From assembly GCF_037975245.1 (NCBI RefSeq), contig NC_092567.1, positions 7,312,714-7,376,713 on the forward strand: a DNA stretch of 64,000 nt. Direction: 5' to 3'. The stretch is from Apostichopus japonicus. Its lineage: Eukaryota; Echinodermata; Holothuroidea; Aspidochirotida; Stichopodidae. The notes below the pieces were generated by a model. It worked only from the letters and a program-made list of their open reading frames with translations. It ran no database searches and was not told the DNA's origin. Made by a program: the position numbers and the translations under genes. This document shows positions 12,669 to 24,349 of the stretch, one piece after another. Positions within the stretch are counted from its first letter, which is position 1, and every line of letters starts with the position of its first letter.

Positions 12669-13094
12669 TAATATTTCAGAAGCAATCTTTGATGTCAGTT
12701 TGACATATAGTTCGGTCATTTCACTATGTTACTTGGCTTAAAGCCCAGTCGATCTTTAAGTATTTTCCACGCGCAATTTGCAGATTTGTCGAAAAATGTC
12801 AATGCCGTTGTCAAACTCACAAAAGATATGTCATGATATTTCAAAGTAACTTTACCATACTGTTTTTTTTTTCTATTTGATGACCATATCAAGACAAGGG
12901 ATTTCAAAATAAAGGATGTTGAGAAAACTTTAGAGCAGCTTAGAAGGCTTGGGAAGTGTCATTCCAACGATCTAGGAGGCTTTTTAGCTAAACATTTTCG
13001 GTACGCTGCGCGCCAACTAATGGTGGCGCTTCGCTTAGGTAGTAACAAGACGCCCCCAGCGCCCCCACTGAAAAAAATCCTGGCTACGCCACTG

Positions 13095-14051
13095 ATTTGG
13101 AAGGCTTTAAAATATTCTTTTCACAGAATACATACTGGTTTTAGTATTAAGGTCTCGGCATTTGGTTTAGTTGAGACGGACTGAAATACTGCTTGGCTTG
13201 ATGAGTCGCCATATTTTAAGGGGAGGGTGATACTGTAACGAATGTCTCCTTAACAGCAGTTATGTATTTCACCAAACTCATAACAATCATAATGAATAAT
13301 CTTATGCTACCACAAAGGTTCAAGGTTTCACACCCCTCCCTCTACCCTACCACCAGTCCGGTTAATTCATAGCAAGATTTTTTGTGTTCGATATTTGATG
13401 GTTTTGCCAGACAATAATAACATTTAGGAAGATATGACAACAAAATCCAACTAGATTGCTGAAAAATAGGTAAAACCAGAATTGTAAACCCCCACATGTC
13501 ACAACACGATCCATATATTGTTGGTGTATTTACGTGTAGGTCAAGTTACTAGTATAAAGGCACTATGTGTAGACTTCACTCCAAATGTTTGCGATGAAAC
13601 CGTCCGTTAACCGTGTCAGGGGCGACGGAGCCGGGAAAGAGGGTGGGCGTGGGGGGGGAGGGCTGAATGGGCACATGGTCCTCCCATCTTCTGGTTACTC
13701 TGAAAAGTGGGTTCCAATTGTTAATGGAAATTACCAGTTACTTTGTAATTTAAAGACTGCACAGAGTATTCATGTTGAGAGTTTTCAGATAAATTAACAG
13801 TAAAGTGGTTTCTAGCGTTAAATCAAAGTCACATTCTCCCCTGCCCCTCAGTGTTTGTGCCTCCATATTCGAATAAAACGTTTCTTTTGCGAATCAACGA
13901 AAATCATATTAGTGTAGTTCTTAATAAAGTACAGGAAGTTGTAACAATTCCTTAGTAGATAAGGACGTCGGATATTTAAGACACATGCAGCTCTTCATTG
14001 AGAACATAGTTAAATACGAAAATGTGATTGACTAATGGTTAAGGAAACTCA
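13095..14051. other. intron sequence
   Basis: No exon or mobile element is evident. A short G-rich patch near 13640-13665 is unassigned. The segment ends at the left TIR of the 5.3-kb element. Confidence 0.35.
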
Positions 14052-14068
14052 TACACTCTAAAAACACC

Positions 14069-14086
14069 CTGGTGAAATTTCACCAG
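14069..14086. repeat. 18-bp perfect palindrome in the left terminus
   Basis: CTGGTGAAATTTCACCAG is fully self-complementary. It sits 17 bases inside the left TIR of the 5.3-kb element. It could be a dimeric binding site for the cognate transposase, which is inference. Confidence 0.85.
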
Positions 14087-14198
14087 TTCCTGGTGAAATT
14101 TGCACCAGGGGTTGCGTTGATATGCTACCCTATATATCCTGGTGATCATCACCAAGTTGCCTGGTTAAAGAGATTTTAACAAAATCCTAGTAGATATA

Positions 14199-14690
14199 AC
14201 CAGGAAAGCCTGGTTAAATTTCGTGGTGAAATTTTACACTGTCCTGGTTAATATCAATGGGTATTCACCTCATTCCTGGTGATATTAACCAACATTTCCT
14301 GGTTGATGCTAATATTGTCCTGGTTAATATCAATGGGTATTCACCTCATTCCTGGTGATATTAACCAACATTTCCTGGTTAATGCTATTACTATCCTGGT
14401 TGATATCATGAAATATTTCACCTCTTTCCTGGTCAAGTTAACCAACATTTCCTGGTTGATGCTAATACTATCCTGGTTAATATCATGAAATATTTCACCT
14501 CTTTCCTGGTCAAATTTACCACTTTTCCTAGTTGGTGCTAATACTATCCTGGTTAATATCACAGAATGTCCCACCCCTTTCTGGTTAAATTAAAAAAAAT
14601 TTCCTGGTTGATGTCACCATTATCCTGGTTAATATTAAACTGATTTTCCACCTCATTCCTGGTTAAATCACCCCTTTCCTTGTTAATTTT
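14199..14690. repeat. subterminal tandem repeat, unit about 76-77 bp
   Basis: Units restart at about 14275, 14351, 14428, 14505 and 14580, with a degenerate unit before and after. Each holds three CCTGGT-type motifs in the order CCTGGT(G/C) ... TTTCCTGGTTGATGCTA ... ATCCTGGTTAATATCA. The divergence of single bases between units shows that the array is not a very recent expansion. It forms the left subterminal region of the 5.3-kb element. Confidence 0.82.
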
Positions 14691-15753
14691 ATTTGGTATG
14701 CCACTTTATTCTCCATTTAAGTTGCAATGCATTCAAATTGAGAAAAAGCAAACATAAATTATGAAACAACATTATCAATGTTACTGATAGCTAACTTTAT
14801 TTGCATCTTCATTACTTTTGAATTTTGAGTACTAAGTGAACTGTTGCAATTTAGTTTAAATAATTACTCAAATATTTATACAATAAATAACTATAAAAAA
14901 TGCAATACTGAAATCAAAATTTTGAGGACATAATTACAGAATAACCATCGTCACATGCTGAAGTTCTGATTGCTCGACATCAACTGTGAAATGTAACAGG
15001 GATACCAAGACCTTGATCAGCACTTTTGCACAAGGATACAACTTGAAAATCACTCGAACAGTTTTCAGTACAGAACAAGAAATGGACCCTATACCTGTTA
15101 CTTGAAAAACTTGATCGAAGCCTCTCTCCCAATTACCTTTGTTAAGACAAAATTCAGCCCTGTGTCAGTAGCTTCTTTTCTTTAATGGTATGTTGTATTA
15201 GCCCCAAATATGCTAGATATTCAAATGTGGTCACCTTTGGTCAGAATTCTTAAACTATTTTTATTACAACCTTTGAGGCAATTTTCCCATTCAGTCATCT
15301 CGTGTGTTCCTTAGAAATGTCTGAGAACAATTGGAGACTAATACCAAATTTATTTTCTTAATTGAATTATTTACTTATTGGAAATTAATTAATATTTTTA
15401 ATTTAATTACAATTACATTTGACCACTTTGCACAGGCAAACCGAACATCTGCAAGACAATGATTAGGCTTCCAATGATAGCATTAATGTTTTAGTCATAA
15501 ACTCATATTGGACCTCACATACTTGTGCAATTATTTTAACTCCAATAGAAAGAGGTAAGTTAAGCTTATTAATCACAAGAAAGATTAATTTGAAAAGATT
15601 TTGAGCTAACAGTTAAGTAGTTAAAGAATAGACCAAAGTGTCACATGAAATTTCTGAAACTCCGACCCCGAATGACCATAATTATGATCACGTTTTGCAT
15701 ACATCCACATATCCACCCGTGGACTCAGGAAGAAGCATTTCCAAACAATTAAC

Positions 15754-16146
15754 TTAACCGACCCCTAAATGACCTTTGACATAAAATTCCTGAGCACTTC
15801 CACATGTCTCTTCATCACAGGTCATCTCTATGCAAGTTTCATTGAAGTTGTACCAACAGGTATTATCAATTGTGGACAGAGAGATGAATTGAATTGAAAT
15901 GCAAAACATCAAATTGTTTCTCATAAAAACAGCTACAATCACATTCTTGATCATCCAAGCCAAAGACATCCTTCTACTACTGCAAAGCTGTGTTACTTGG
16001 TAGCCTCTCAATTTCTCATTTCCACCTCTTCCAGTGTATACCAATCTGGGAAAGGAAAGAAACAATGAAAGTATTAAATGGTGTGTTAACGAACTAGAAT
16101 GAAAAAGAAGATTAATCGCTTTCTTCAGTCTACTAGTTTGTGCCAA
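15754..16146 (-). CDS. 130-codon open frame inside the 5.3-kb element, unknown product
   Basis: An open frame of 130 codons on the minus strand. The N-terminal third is hydrophobic and low in complexity. The middle reads TGRGGNEKLRGYQVTQLCSS, followed by a hydrophobic stretch, and the C-terminal part is cysteine-rich (WYNFNETC, EMTCDEETCG). I do not recognise it as a known transposase. It is the longest open frame in the element and might be an exon of an element-encoded protein; an acceptor-like CTTTCCCAG lies upstream of VYTGRGG on this strand (about 16047). It could equally be chance in AT-rich DNA, and the start codon is not supported. Confidence 0.25.
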   Translation of the reverse strand: MAQTSRLKKAINLLFHSSSLTHHLILSLFLSFPRLVYTGRGGNEKLRGYQVTQLCSSRRMSLAWMIKNVIVAVFMRNNLMFCISIQFISLSTIDNTCWYNFNETCIEMTCDEETCGSAQEFYVKGHLGVG

Positions 16147-17750
16147 ACTTTTAATTTTTTATCAGTTTTAGTAGTAGAAAAGGAATAAATTGCATTAGCC
16201 TGTCTTTTATAGCAAGTGCAGTAACAGACTGTGTTGGCAGCCAATTAAAGATTAAAGATTCTTCACGGTCGTTTCCTCAGATCTTTTTCGACAAACAAGA
16301 AAATAGAAATTTAAGTACACACAGCTTGTTTCGTGAACTTGACATACCAATTGCATAATAGGCGAAGGTCAAATGTGTAAATGTGCATTACATGATAGTC
16401 GCTTGGAGCAAAATGAGTCAATAGTGTTATTTACAGCACTTAGCCTATAGTCAAACCAAAGGGTGTGATACTGGTTCAACATTGCTTTTGTTGTCATGTT
16501 ATGGTAGATGAAGGTAGGAGCACTGAAAGCTCTCTATCAAGCAAACAGATCTTAACTGGTTCCACTTTACCTATAATCAGTGGGCTATCAGCTAGCACAA
16601 TTCCATGTAGATTAAACATAAGTCTAAAAAATAAAACTTACTTGTTTTACATGTATGAATGATTGCAAGGGTGCACCCTTGCACCCTTCGATGTTGAAAT
16701 TCCCAAAAACAACAGAGTGACAAGAGAAAATGGCAAGTTCATCTGCAACAAAAGATTTGTGAAATTGTTTAAATTTGATATAGTAAAATAACATTCACTG
16801 AAGGTTTACATCTTCTCCCAATCTTCCCCTCCCCCCTTTCCAAGATAGCCAAGGAATCTCACTGCTCTATGACAACAATTGTAAAAAGGACTGACACTTA
16901 CTGAAGGCCATGGTCACACTTTTTGTTTATACCATGGAGAAATAAAACTAGAAGTCAGAGGCTTGACATCTGCAATGCAGAATGTAGGATATGCTTAGAA
17001 TAGTGTACAATTATATGTTGTACAGTCCTGATTTGGCCTTTCTGTTTTGAAACTTCAAAGATGTATGCACTTTAATTTAACTGAATTTCACTATCACAAG
17101 AAAATTCATCTAATATAAAATTGATGACTTCGCAGTGCCTTCAAGTTATGCTTCCACAATTTGCAGTGAGTAAGAGATCAATCTTGTGCAAAGATAAATC
17201 GATACCATTTAACACTTTAATAGGAGGAAGTGTATGGAAGTATGATCGAGATAGTGATATATTGCAATGATCGCAGTGACCTCAACTGACCTCTACATGC
17301 ATAACTTATACATGGTATCAATCACCTTGCAACTCATTTTTGTGTTGGACTTTTGACTTGATGGTATGAGTTGTCGTTGCTCAACTTGTGTATAGAGTAA
17401 TACTCAACAGTATTCAGTTGCAATTACATTGAACAACACTTACCATCATAGGGCTAAGTAAACTGCAGCCTACAGATTTTTCGGTAATGGAAGGCTCAAG
17501 GTTGTGTGTTTCTTGTACTCTGTCATGGCTGTTAGTTATTGGTACAAATCTTCCATTTCTGCCAAACACAATAACACATAACAGCAAAAAGAGTTATTTA
17601 TTCCTGCACCTAACAGAAGCCGGTCACCTTTGTTAGAAAATAGTTTCAAAGTAAAACAAAATCAATTACATTAACGGTCTTTATTTGAGTTTTGTACCAT
17701 GTTTATATACTTACCATTTTGTATCTATACAAACATTCTCTCCCATGAAA

Positions 17751-18023
17751 ACTGTATATGTGTCCCTTTTTGAATGTTCAGAAAATCAATGCCATAAGGA
17801 AAACTGTTATGGGCAGTTCGGTTAAGTTGAGATTTACACCAATTTCATGATCTGCTGTGATATATGGAACCATAATATGCCTTACTGTAAATGTGTCCCT
17901 TTTTTAATATTCAGAAAATCAATGCTATAAGGAGTCCCTGCTATGGGCAGTTCAGTTTATTGAGATTTAAAACCAAATTCATGATCTGCTGTGCATAATA
18001 TGGAAATATAATCTGCCTCACTG
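17751..18023. repeat. tandem duplication, unit about 133-138 bp
   Basis: The block starting ACTGTATATGTGTCCCTTTT at 17751 is repeated from 17884 (ACTGTAAATGTGTCCCTTTT). Both copies contain TTCAGAAAATCAATGC, ATGGGCAGTTC and TTCATGATCTGCTGTG. The copies differ at many single positions. It lies within the interior of the 5.3-kb element. Confidence 0.8.
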
Positions 18024-19214
18024 ACAGTGCTTCAAAACCTCCCTCTGGGGAGTATAATTGTAGAAAAAGAACAACATGAGATTTAATAAAACTCATTTCT
18101 GTGTTATAGTGTGAGGCTTATAACATTAGGAGTGCAAAGCTGAGACCTAGTTATGTGGTGTTTCATTTGTACATTTCTCATGTGGATAAAACTTATCTGT
18201 GACTGGGCCTAGGCTATACCTATATCCTTGCATGAATAGGCTTAGCCTACTTAATTTCAGCGAAAATTTGTTTAAGTTTCACAAACAAGTGTCCCCCCCC
18301 CATTAATTTACATTGTAGTATAGTCTGTATTGAGATTAACCATATATATAACTTAAATTTACAAATAAAGCTTAACTGGTTATAGCCTAGCCTGGGTAAG
18401 TTTTACACTCAGAGTCAGAGTCTAGGCCACTACAATAAATGCATCACTTGCAATTTTAAGCAATCTCTTCTTTCACTGTCGGCAATCACTAATAGCCAGT
18501 TCCCGAACATGTAGACCACTAGTAGTATAACCTAGGCCTAGTATTTTAAAAGCGAAGGCAAGTCTAAGACTAGTCTAAGACTAAAGTGTACTGACCCAAG
18601 AGCACAACGGTCTATGCATAATTTCACTTTTTAATGTGTGGCTTTGATTAGGTGTGTCCTCAGAAGCTACCGTTCACCACAATTACACGAATTTGGTAGA
18701 AGTAGTCACTAGAAGCGGCCGTTGATTGGGGTTCTGGTTTGAGTATGACACACAGTAGGAATATATTTACTTAGGTCCAGACTTAGGCCAGGTCCTGAAG
18801 TGAAGGTACTTACTATACAAATTCAAGCCTATACTATCTCATAGCCAGTACAGTGTATTTACTACATCAGTGAATGAATCTGACCTAGCCTAACAACGTA
18901 AGTGCTAACGTTAGTTGATAGCCTACTTCAATATCGCGCGTACTGACTGTATCACAGAAATGACAAAATCGTCATGATCCCGGTATTTCACCTTTACATT
19001 TAAACACTGATTTAAGGTTACTCATACCCCATTGGTCTAGCAAATATTTGACTTCGTCATCTGCAATAATTAGATGGTTATTTGCACATTTCTTCGTTGT
19101 ATTTGAATGTTTCTCCTGCTTACGTTTGTCGTCGTAGAAAGCTGCTAGATCGAACGTCTTCAGTCGCGACTACCAACCAATCAGAGGCGAGGATTGTAAT
19201 ATGCAAATAATATA

Positions 19215-19357
19215 TTTTCACCAGGGTTATGTTAAGATAAAGTTTACGCCAGGACGGATGGATCGTAACCAGGATGTTAACTCACGTAGCCAATAACCAG
19301 GATAATGTGAGCAAATTGTTAACCAGGGAATTTTCACCAGGTTGTTTTTAGAGTGTA
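19215..19357. repeat. right subterminal ACCAGG cluster and TIR
   Basis: The motif appears as ACCAGG or its close variant at about 19221, 19248, 19270, 19301, 19322 and 19336, which is the reverse complement of the CCTGGT motif at the left end. The segment closes with TTTTTAGAGTGTA, the right TIR of the 5.3-kb element. The right cluster is much shorter than the left and shows no 76-bp periodicity. Confidence 0.75.
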
Positions 19358-20524
19358 TCGACTCCACATATAATGTTATAATTTTGAAAAATTGGATTTG
19401 GATTAATGACGAAATAACAACTCGTACAATGTGATAAAATTATTGAAGGTTAATATTGAATAAAGACTTAGATAACTTTGGTATATCTGCATATTTCATG
19501 TCATGGTAACATTTTATGTTCTTTTTACTGAAATATAACCAGGGAGGACCAGTCGTTGCGCCCAGTAACGAATGTTGCTATGCCATCGACCCTCCTACTC
19601 CTCTCCTTTCCATTCTTTCTCCGTTTCAGTGCATGTGTTTGTAGATTTGTCATACAGCCATTAAGTTGAACATTTAATGTGTAGCATCTTAAATATTTGG
19701 AGATTGAGAAACAATTCTGATAATGTGGAGAGCTATAGGCTACATATTACAATTACTATCAACATAGGCGCAGCCCCCTTCCCTCAACCATTTGTTGGGT
19801 GAAAATTCGGGCAATATGATGAGGTTTTTTTTTTCTGGCACCTACTGAAAGAAAAATAATTGCAATGATGTAGCTAAACGAGATCAATAGCTTAAACAAA
19901 CATCTTATTAATAGAAAGTTCGAAGCTGCCCGAATAATTTGCCATTATACTGATGTAAATGAGAGTTTTCACATAATTGGCCCTCCATGCTTTTTCTCAA
20001 ACTGCATAAGACATTTCGTTGTTTATTTACATCAGCATCCCGCTGTATTCTGCACAACTTTCACGGACCGTACGGTACACGATGGCATCCGATGTACTAA
20101 CCGATGCAGGCCTATATGATAGGCACATTTACATGTTGACAGCGCGAAAAATGTTGGTTATATTTTCGGGCAAGTCGTAAAAGCCCCCAGCCCCCTACAC
20201 CCCCCCCAACCCTTAATCAAATCGGGCTCCTACGCATATGACTATCAATCACGTACAATTTACATACAGCAGTTCCAACTATCATCATTATTATCTACAT
20301 TGCTATATCCATTCTAATTTATTTTCTTGGAATCGTTGAAACACAAGACTTGTGATTATAATTAGTTCTGATTAGAATAATCAAGTAGATGTGATTTATT
20401 TCCTTGTTATTTGTTGTTTACTTTGTTTATCTTCATTGATTTAGTAAACAATGCACCTGACTAGGAGGACATTCCTTTACGTCTTCTACATCTTACACGG
20501 TGATCACTCTACTTCTCTCCATAG
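19358..20524. other. intron sequence ending in the acceptor of the next exon
   Basis: It holds one candidate element at 19763-20240, described separately. The rest is AT-rich and featureless. It ends in CTTCTCTCCATAG, a good splice acceptor for the exon at 20525. Confidence 0.4.
19763..20240. mobile_element. short G/C-tract element, probable MITE
   Basis: The left edge reads CATAGGCGCAGCCCCCTTCC. The right edge, as reverse complement, reads CATATGCGTAGGAGCCCG, with a C-tract (CCCCCAGCCCCCTACACC) just inside it. The inverted similarity is modest, but the CATA(G/T)GCG-AG theme matches the GGCGTAG termini of the elements at 8518, 11448 and 11650. There is no coding potential. The ends are approximate. 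Confidence 0.35.
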
Positions 20525-20601
20525 GTTTGGAAGGTACTTTCTGCCAGACACTATTCCGGTTGGATCCATTCCAACATCCTTGAAATCAAGAAATGTGAAA
20601 G
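20525..20601 (+). CDS. internal exon 2 of the host gene
   Basis: The exon is bounded by TCTCCATAG and the donor GTATTG. Its first base completes the Glu codon split by the previous exon, and the frame then reads FGRYFLPDTIPVGSIPTSLK and SRNVK, leaving one base for the next exon. The residues have no catalytic or metal-binding motif. Coming straight after LRR strands, FGRYF and the proline-rich loop may cap the repeat domain. The join to 7013 is an inference from phase, since no transcript is available. The 13.5-kb intron between them is explained largely by inserted elements. Confidence 0.66.
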
Positions 20602-23600
20602 GTATTGTCACAAGGACATCATAATGGACACACTTACAATTTCTTACATTTAATTAAGGCTTTACCAACTATGTGAATTTCTTTTGACTTGTTGATTGTT
20701 GTTGATTCACATACAAGAGAGTAATGAATCAGCAACGCATGATTGCTATTTTATATGAATGAGACACCCTGAACAGAGTCTTGTGATAGTAAACAACGAA
20801 CTGAATAATGTAAATGTAACAACAATAAATATTGCTAAGCTTGGTTGATTTAAGAGATAAGTCATGTTCCTTTCATTTCGCTCCTTCGAGATCACTGCCC
20901 TATAAGATGTTTTTTGTGAATAGCCATCACATCAATTGATGCTTAAAATCACTTTCTAAAAGTAGTGGTATCATACACTTTGGGCGACAATGATTGTGTA
21001 CGGTTATGAAGTAATTTTGTGCCCCTCCGAGTCTGTCAACCCCCCCCCCCTTCGTAACACACACACGCCGCCACGCACGCACGCACACCTCCGCTTAAAC
21101 CATTCTTTCAATCTGAATTGCAGAATAAGTCGCGAAGCTTAGCTTAATTGTTTTCCAAGTTTGCAAACGAAGTTCTTGTTTCTCTGAAATTGCTGCAAAG
21201 TGTATTAAGAAATAAGCGAAAACAAAACAGAGACCAAATATGTATCGGAACTGTTGGTACTGGATGTACTCGAAATAAACATTAGCATAAATACTTTATA
21301 AAGACATATATAAGACACTCGTTCTGCAGTTTTGTACCGGAACAGAGGGTCGTCAAAGCCGACATCATATATAGGGAGGAGGGAGGGGGACTTTGTGGTC
21401 TATCACCAGAAAAAGGGGGAAGCTTGGACTTCAAACGATACCTTCTGAGGCATAGTTAGACGTATATGACTTGACTTGACTTATCTCCAATATCTAGGTC
21501 TAAACGCAACATTGTGTTTTAACTATTCTAAGTTAGCTTGAAATACGTGGTGGTGGTGGGGTGGGGTGATGAGGGAGACACCCCACCACCCCCTTGATCG
21601 GCGCTTGAAAAGAGTGCAATCTACATTTATTGGCGAACATAAACATCCATGCATGATTTGTCTTGAAAAAAATAACAGTAGATATAAAATGTGGGTAATG
21701 ATTTGAGAGAAAGTATGAGAACTATATGTGAATTCAAAACCATTTATGTTTTTATTTAAACACTTACGAGAACAGAATCGGTCTGTATTTTACTCCCTTA
21801 CGTCTACATTTCTCCAGGTTTGGTTACTATTTGGCTCATAAAATGAAGCAGCTATCCGCAGAAAATTGAGTTCTTCTCTTAGATAGATTTCTGTGTTTCT
21901 AAATTTCTTCAAGAGAACAAAATATCTTCAAAGGGTGCAGCTTAAGTCCAGCGGATCCCCACCAACCTGCTTGGAATACATTATAGATAACTATAATTTA
22001 TTTATTACATCTGTTTTGAAATATATTCCAGAGAAAGCCTCTCGACCCCGCTTGAGTTCTAAGAAACGTTACGTACAATTTTAAAGTTAAGCTTCTTCCT
22101 GACAACCCTATCTAAAAATTCTGCAGCTTCCGGGGACATCGCATCACACCCTTTAATAACATTAAACTATCAAAGAAAATATATAATTTAAAATTTTTGG
22201 TCTGTAAATCTGCATACAAAGCGATATGTGCATAAAACAGGCTTCATGCTATTAGATGAGTAGCATACTAGTTTAATTTTCAAGGTATCAATATACATAT
22301 TGTGTATCGATTCGGAACAGTTTTACATCGGTATTATATACTTAATGAGGTAACGATATATATTTTATTCCATATAACGCGTGTTATCTGTCGAAGTTTT
22401 AACTTAATATTTTTGTTAGATTTTCGCTGAGATGCTAAACTGACATAAAGAAAAATTAAATATTAGAGTATCCACTAATCTTGCAAGTAGTAGTTAAGAG
22501 AGGGATTCAGATACAATACAAGTAGTTTTATTTATCGATCAACGCCTAAATACAAGAAAAGATGAGAAACGTTTTTTTTTTTTTTTTTTTTCAAAAAGTT
22601 CAACTGTATGGTTCACCATCTTGTCTACAGTGGTCTAACGTTTTAGACGTTATAGGAATCATAGTAGTCGTTTAAGTGAGTTAATAAAATTAACACTTCT
22701 GTCGATAATAGACTTTAATGTAGGTTTCTTGCAACTTCTTAGAAATATGGACAGTGTTATTGTTCAATGTTACAATTGTGCATGTCAAGTCATAATTAGA
22801 CAATGTAAGATTATACTTACATTCCTCCTCCATATAAGGGACAAGTAGGAATATTGATGCATTTAGTCTTGAAACAGTTGAAAAACAAACATACCTAAGA
22901 AAGTGGCTGTAAACAAGACATATAACCCTTAGTTTATACAACTGACATACTCTCAGGACATCGGAATTGTGATCACGTGATTATAATGATAATTTGTCTA
23001 GTCTTGTAGCTCTATAAATTAACTCAATAAAGTCATTCCAAATATATTTATTCTTTTACTTTTATCAATATTTAAATTATTGGTTTTCATGATATTTGAT
23101 GACGTCACTTATTCGTTGCAATGTAAAGCTGAATATCTTGATAACCGGGATAGCTTTACAAACATCACGAGCAATCAAATGTTTCATTTCTCTGTTCAAT
23201 AACACATCTATACTAAGATTCTACCTAAATTCACTATTTAAATTAATTAAGAGTAATATCATATACATACAAACCTCTTTATCTCCAACCCTCAACATTA
23301 TTTCTCAGACTCGTACACATTGTACCCTCTTTTTTAATGTTCTGTGTATAAAGGACACATCGAAATTCTAATTGTTAATGGTGGAGTGACGTCACTGCTG
23401 ATGATGTCATCATTGATCGATCTCAAGGACAAAAGTTGTTAGTGTGAACAACACGTTTGCCTCGTTCCATTAAATGTGTAACTATTTTTGAACAATTTGT
23501 GTATAATAGCTACTAAATTATCTTGATATTTGGACTTCGTTTTCTGACACTCTCATAACGTATTCCTTTACCGATCTGGAATGGTCTCAGATCCAACAGT

Positions 23601-24287
23601 CCTCTTACATGGAGACTGGCTACCTGGTTATGAACATGTTTTGTTTAATCTTGTAAATATATAATTTAACTTAATTTAGCTATTCAAACAAAAATCCCGT
23701 TTTCTTCCTTTTCCAATTTATTGACACAGGGTTTAATTATGGCCCTCGTGATTCATGATGACGTCACTGATGTTGATTGTTCTCTGATCAGTTCATCGTC
23801 TCATGGATTATTATTCTTAATATTAGCATCGAATACTCGACTATCATGATGTGGTTCTCAAGTTAGTCCAAGACTTGTTGCTGTTTGAATGGGAGCATAT
23901 GCTTTAATTTAGGATAATTGTATAATTGATCAGATATATTAATGAAATGATAACAATACTAACCTGAGTGGTTTTATAACTGAGAGGATAATAGTTGTAA
24001 ACTGATCAGTTATAAAACCGAGATGACAATGATTGTAAACTGATCGGCAATCTGACTGAGATATAAGGATTGTAGACTGATCAGCTATATTACTGATATG
24101 ATAATGATAGCAAACTAATAAGATCAAAATTAAGGAATCAACTAGATTGATTACTCAGCTAATATGAAGTTATCATCGAGAGCCAACATAAATCTCAAGA
24201 ATATAATGTTGAAGATTTCATTCCAGACCAACAATGATTAAGTATGCACTTATCATTAACATATCTCTCTTTTATGTTTTCCATCAG
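20602..24287. other. intron sequence
   Basis: It contains a C-tract and an AC/GC-rich simple sequence (21039-21088), a fragment of the GCCTCGGAATGCACC repeat on the minus strand (about 21443-21470), a purine-rich patch (about 21372-21420), a run of about 22 T (22571-22592), three TGACGTCA palindromes (23100, 23387, 23759) and the tandem repeat at 23985-24122. No other exon is supported. Confidence 0.4.
23985..24122. repeat. diverged tandem repeat, unit about 38 bp
   Basis: Three and a half units follow the pattern GATAATAGTTGTAAACTGAT followed by CAGTTATAAAACCGAGAT, with substitutions in each unit (for example GATTGTAAACTGATCGGC and GATTGTAGACTGATCAGC). It lies in an intron, about 170 bp before the exon at 24288, and has no evident coding role. 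Confidence 0.7.
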
Positions 24288-24349
24288 TTTTGAATGATAC
24301 ATACAGTGACGAGTATCGTCGTCTGAATCTACAAACCGGTCAATGGCAG
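24288..24349 (+). CDS. internal exon 3 of the host gene
   Basis: It is bounded by TTTTCCATCAG and the donor GTAAAG. Its first two bases complete a Val codon with the G left by exon 2. The frame then reads LNDTYSDEYRRLNLQTGQWQ and ends at phase 0. No known motif is present; it is a polar, tyrosine- and aspartate-containing segment. The exact phase fit on both sides is the main support for it being part of the same transcript. Confidence 0.66.

Larger units (their letters stand above)
11448..13094. mobile_element. outer inverted-repeat element (CAGTGGCGTAGCC termini)
   Basis: The left end reads CAGTGGCGTAGCCAAGG followed by a G-tract. The right end, as reverse complement, reads CAGTGGCGTAGCCAGG, giving an almost perfect 16-bp terminal inverted repeat about 1.65 kb apart. 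A second element with related ends (11650-12509) lies inside it, and a short reverse-transcriptase relic lies at 12606-12668. Because CAGTGGCGTAGCCAGGG-type ends recur in unrelated repeats, an alternative reading is two or three adjacent solo ends rather than one nested pair. No transposase is recognisable. Confidence 0.5.
14052..19357. mobile_element. 5.3-kb inverted-repeat element with CCTGGT arrays
   Basis: The left end reads TACACTCTAAAAACACCCTG and the right end, as reverse complement, TACACTCTAAAAACAACCTG, so 19 of the first 20 bases match. If the first TA is the target duplication, the element proper starts CACTCTAAAAACA. Both ends then carry clusters of CCTGGT(T/G)A motifs in inverted orientation: about 24 on the left (14066-14690) and at least six reverse-oriented ones on the right (19220-19345). 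Such subterminal arrays are usual binding sites for transposases in several DNA-transposon superfamilies. The interior has only two modest open frames, and I recognise neither as a transposase. The element is therefore either non-autonomous, decayed, or encodes a protein in short exons that I cannot reconstruct. The superfamily is not assigned. Confidence 0.75.

Noticed and set aside
12716-12907. Minus-strand frame with a WKILKDRLG phrase that recalled reverse transcriptases
   Set aside because: The resemblance is limited to four or five residues and it lies on the strand opposite to the nearby RT relic.
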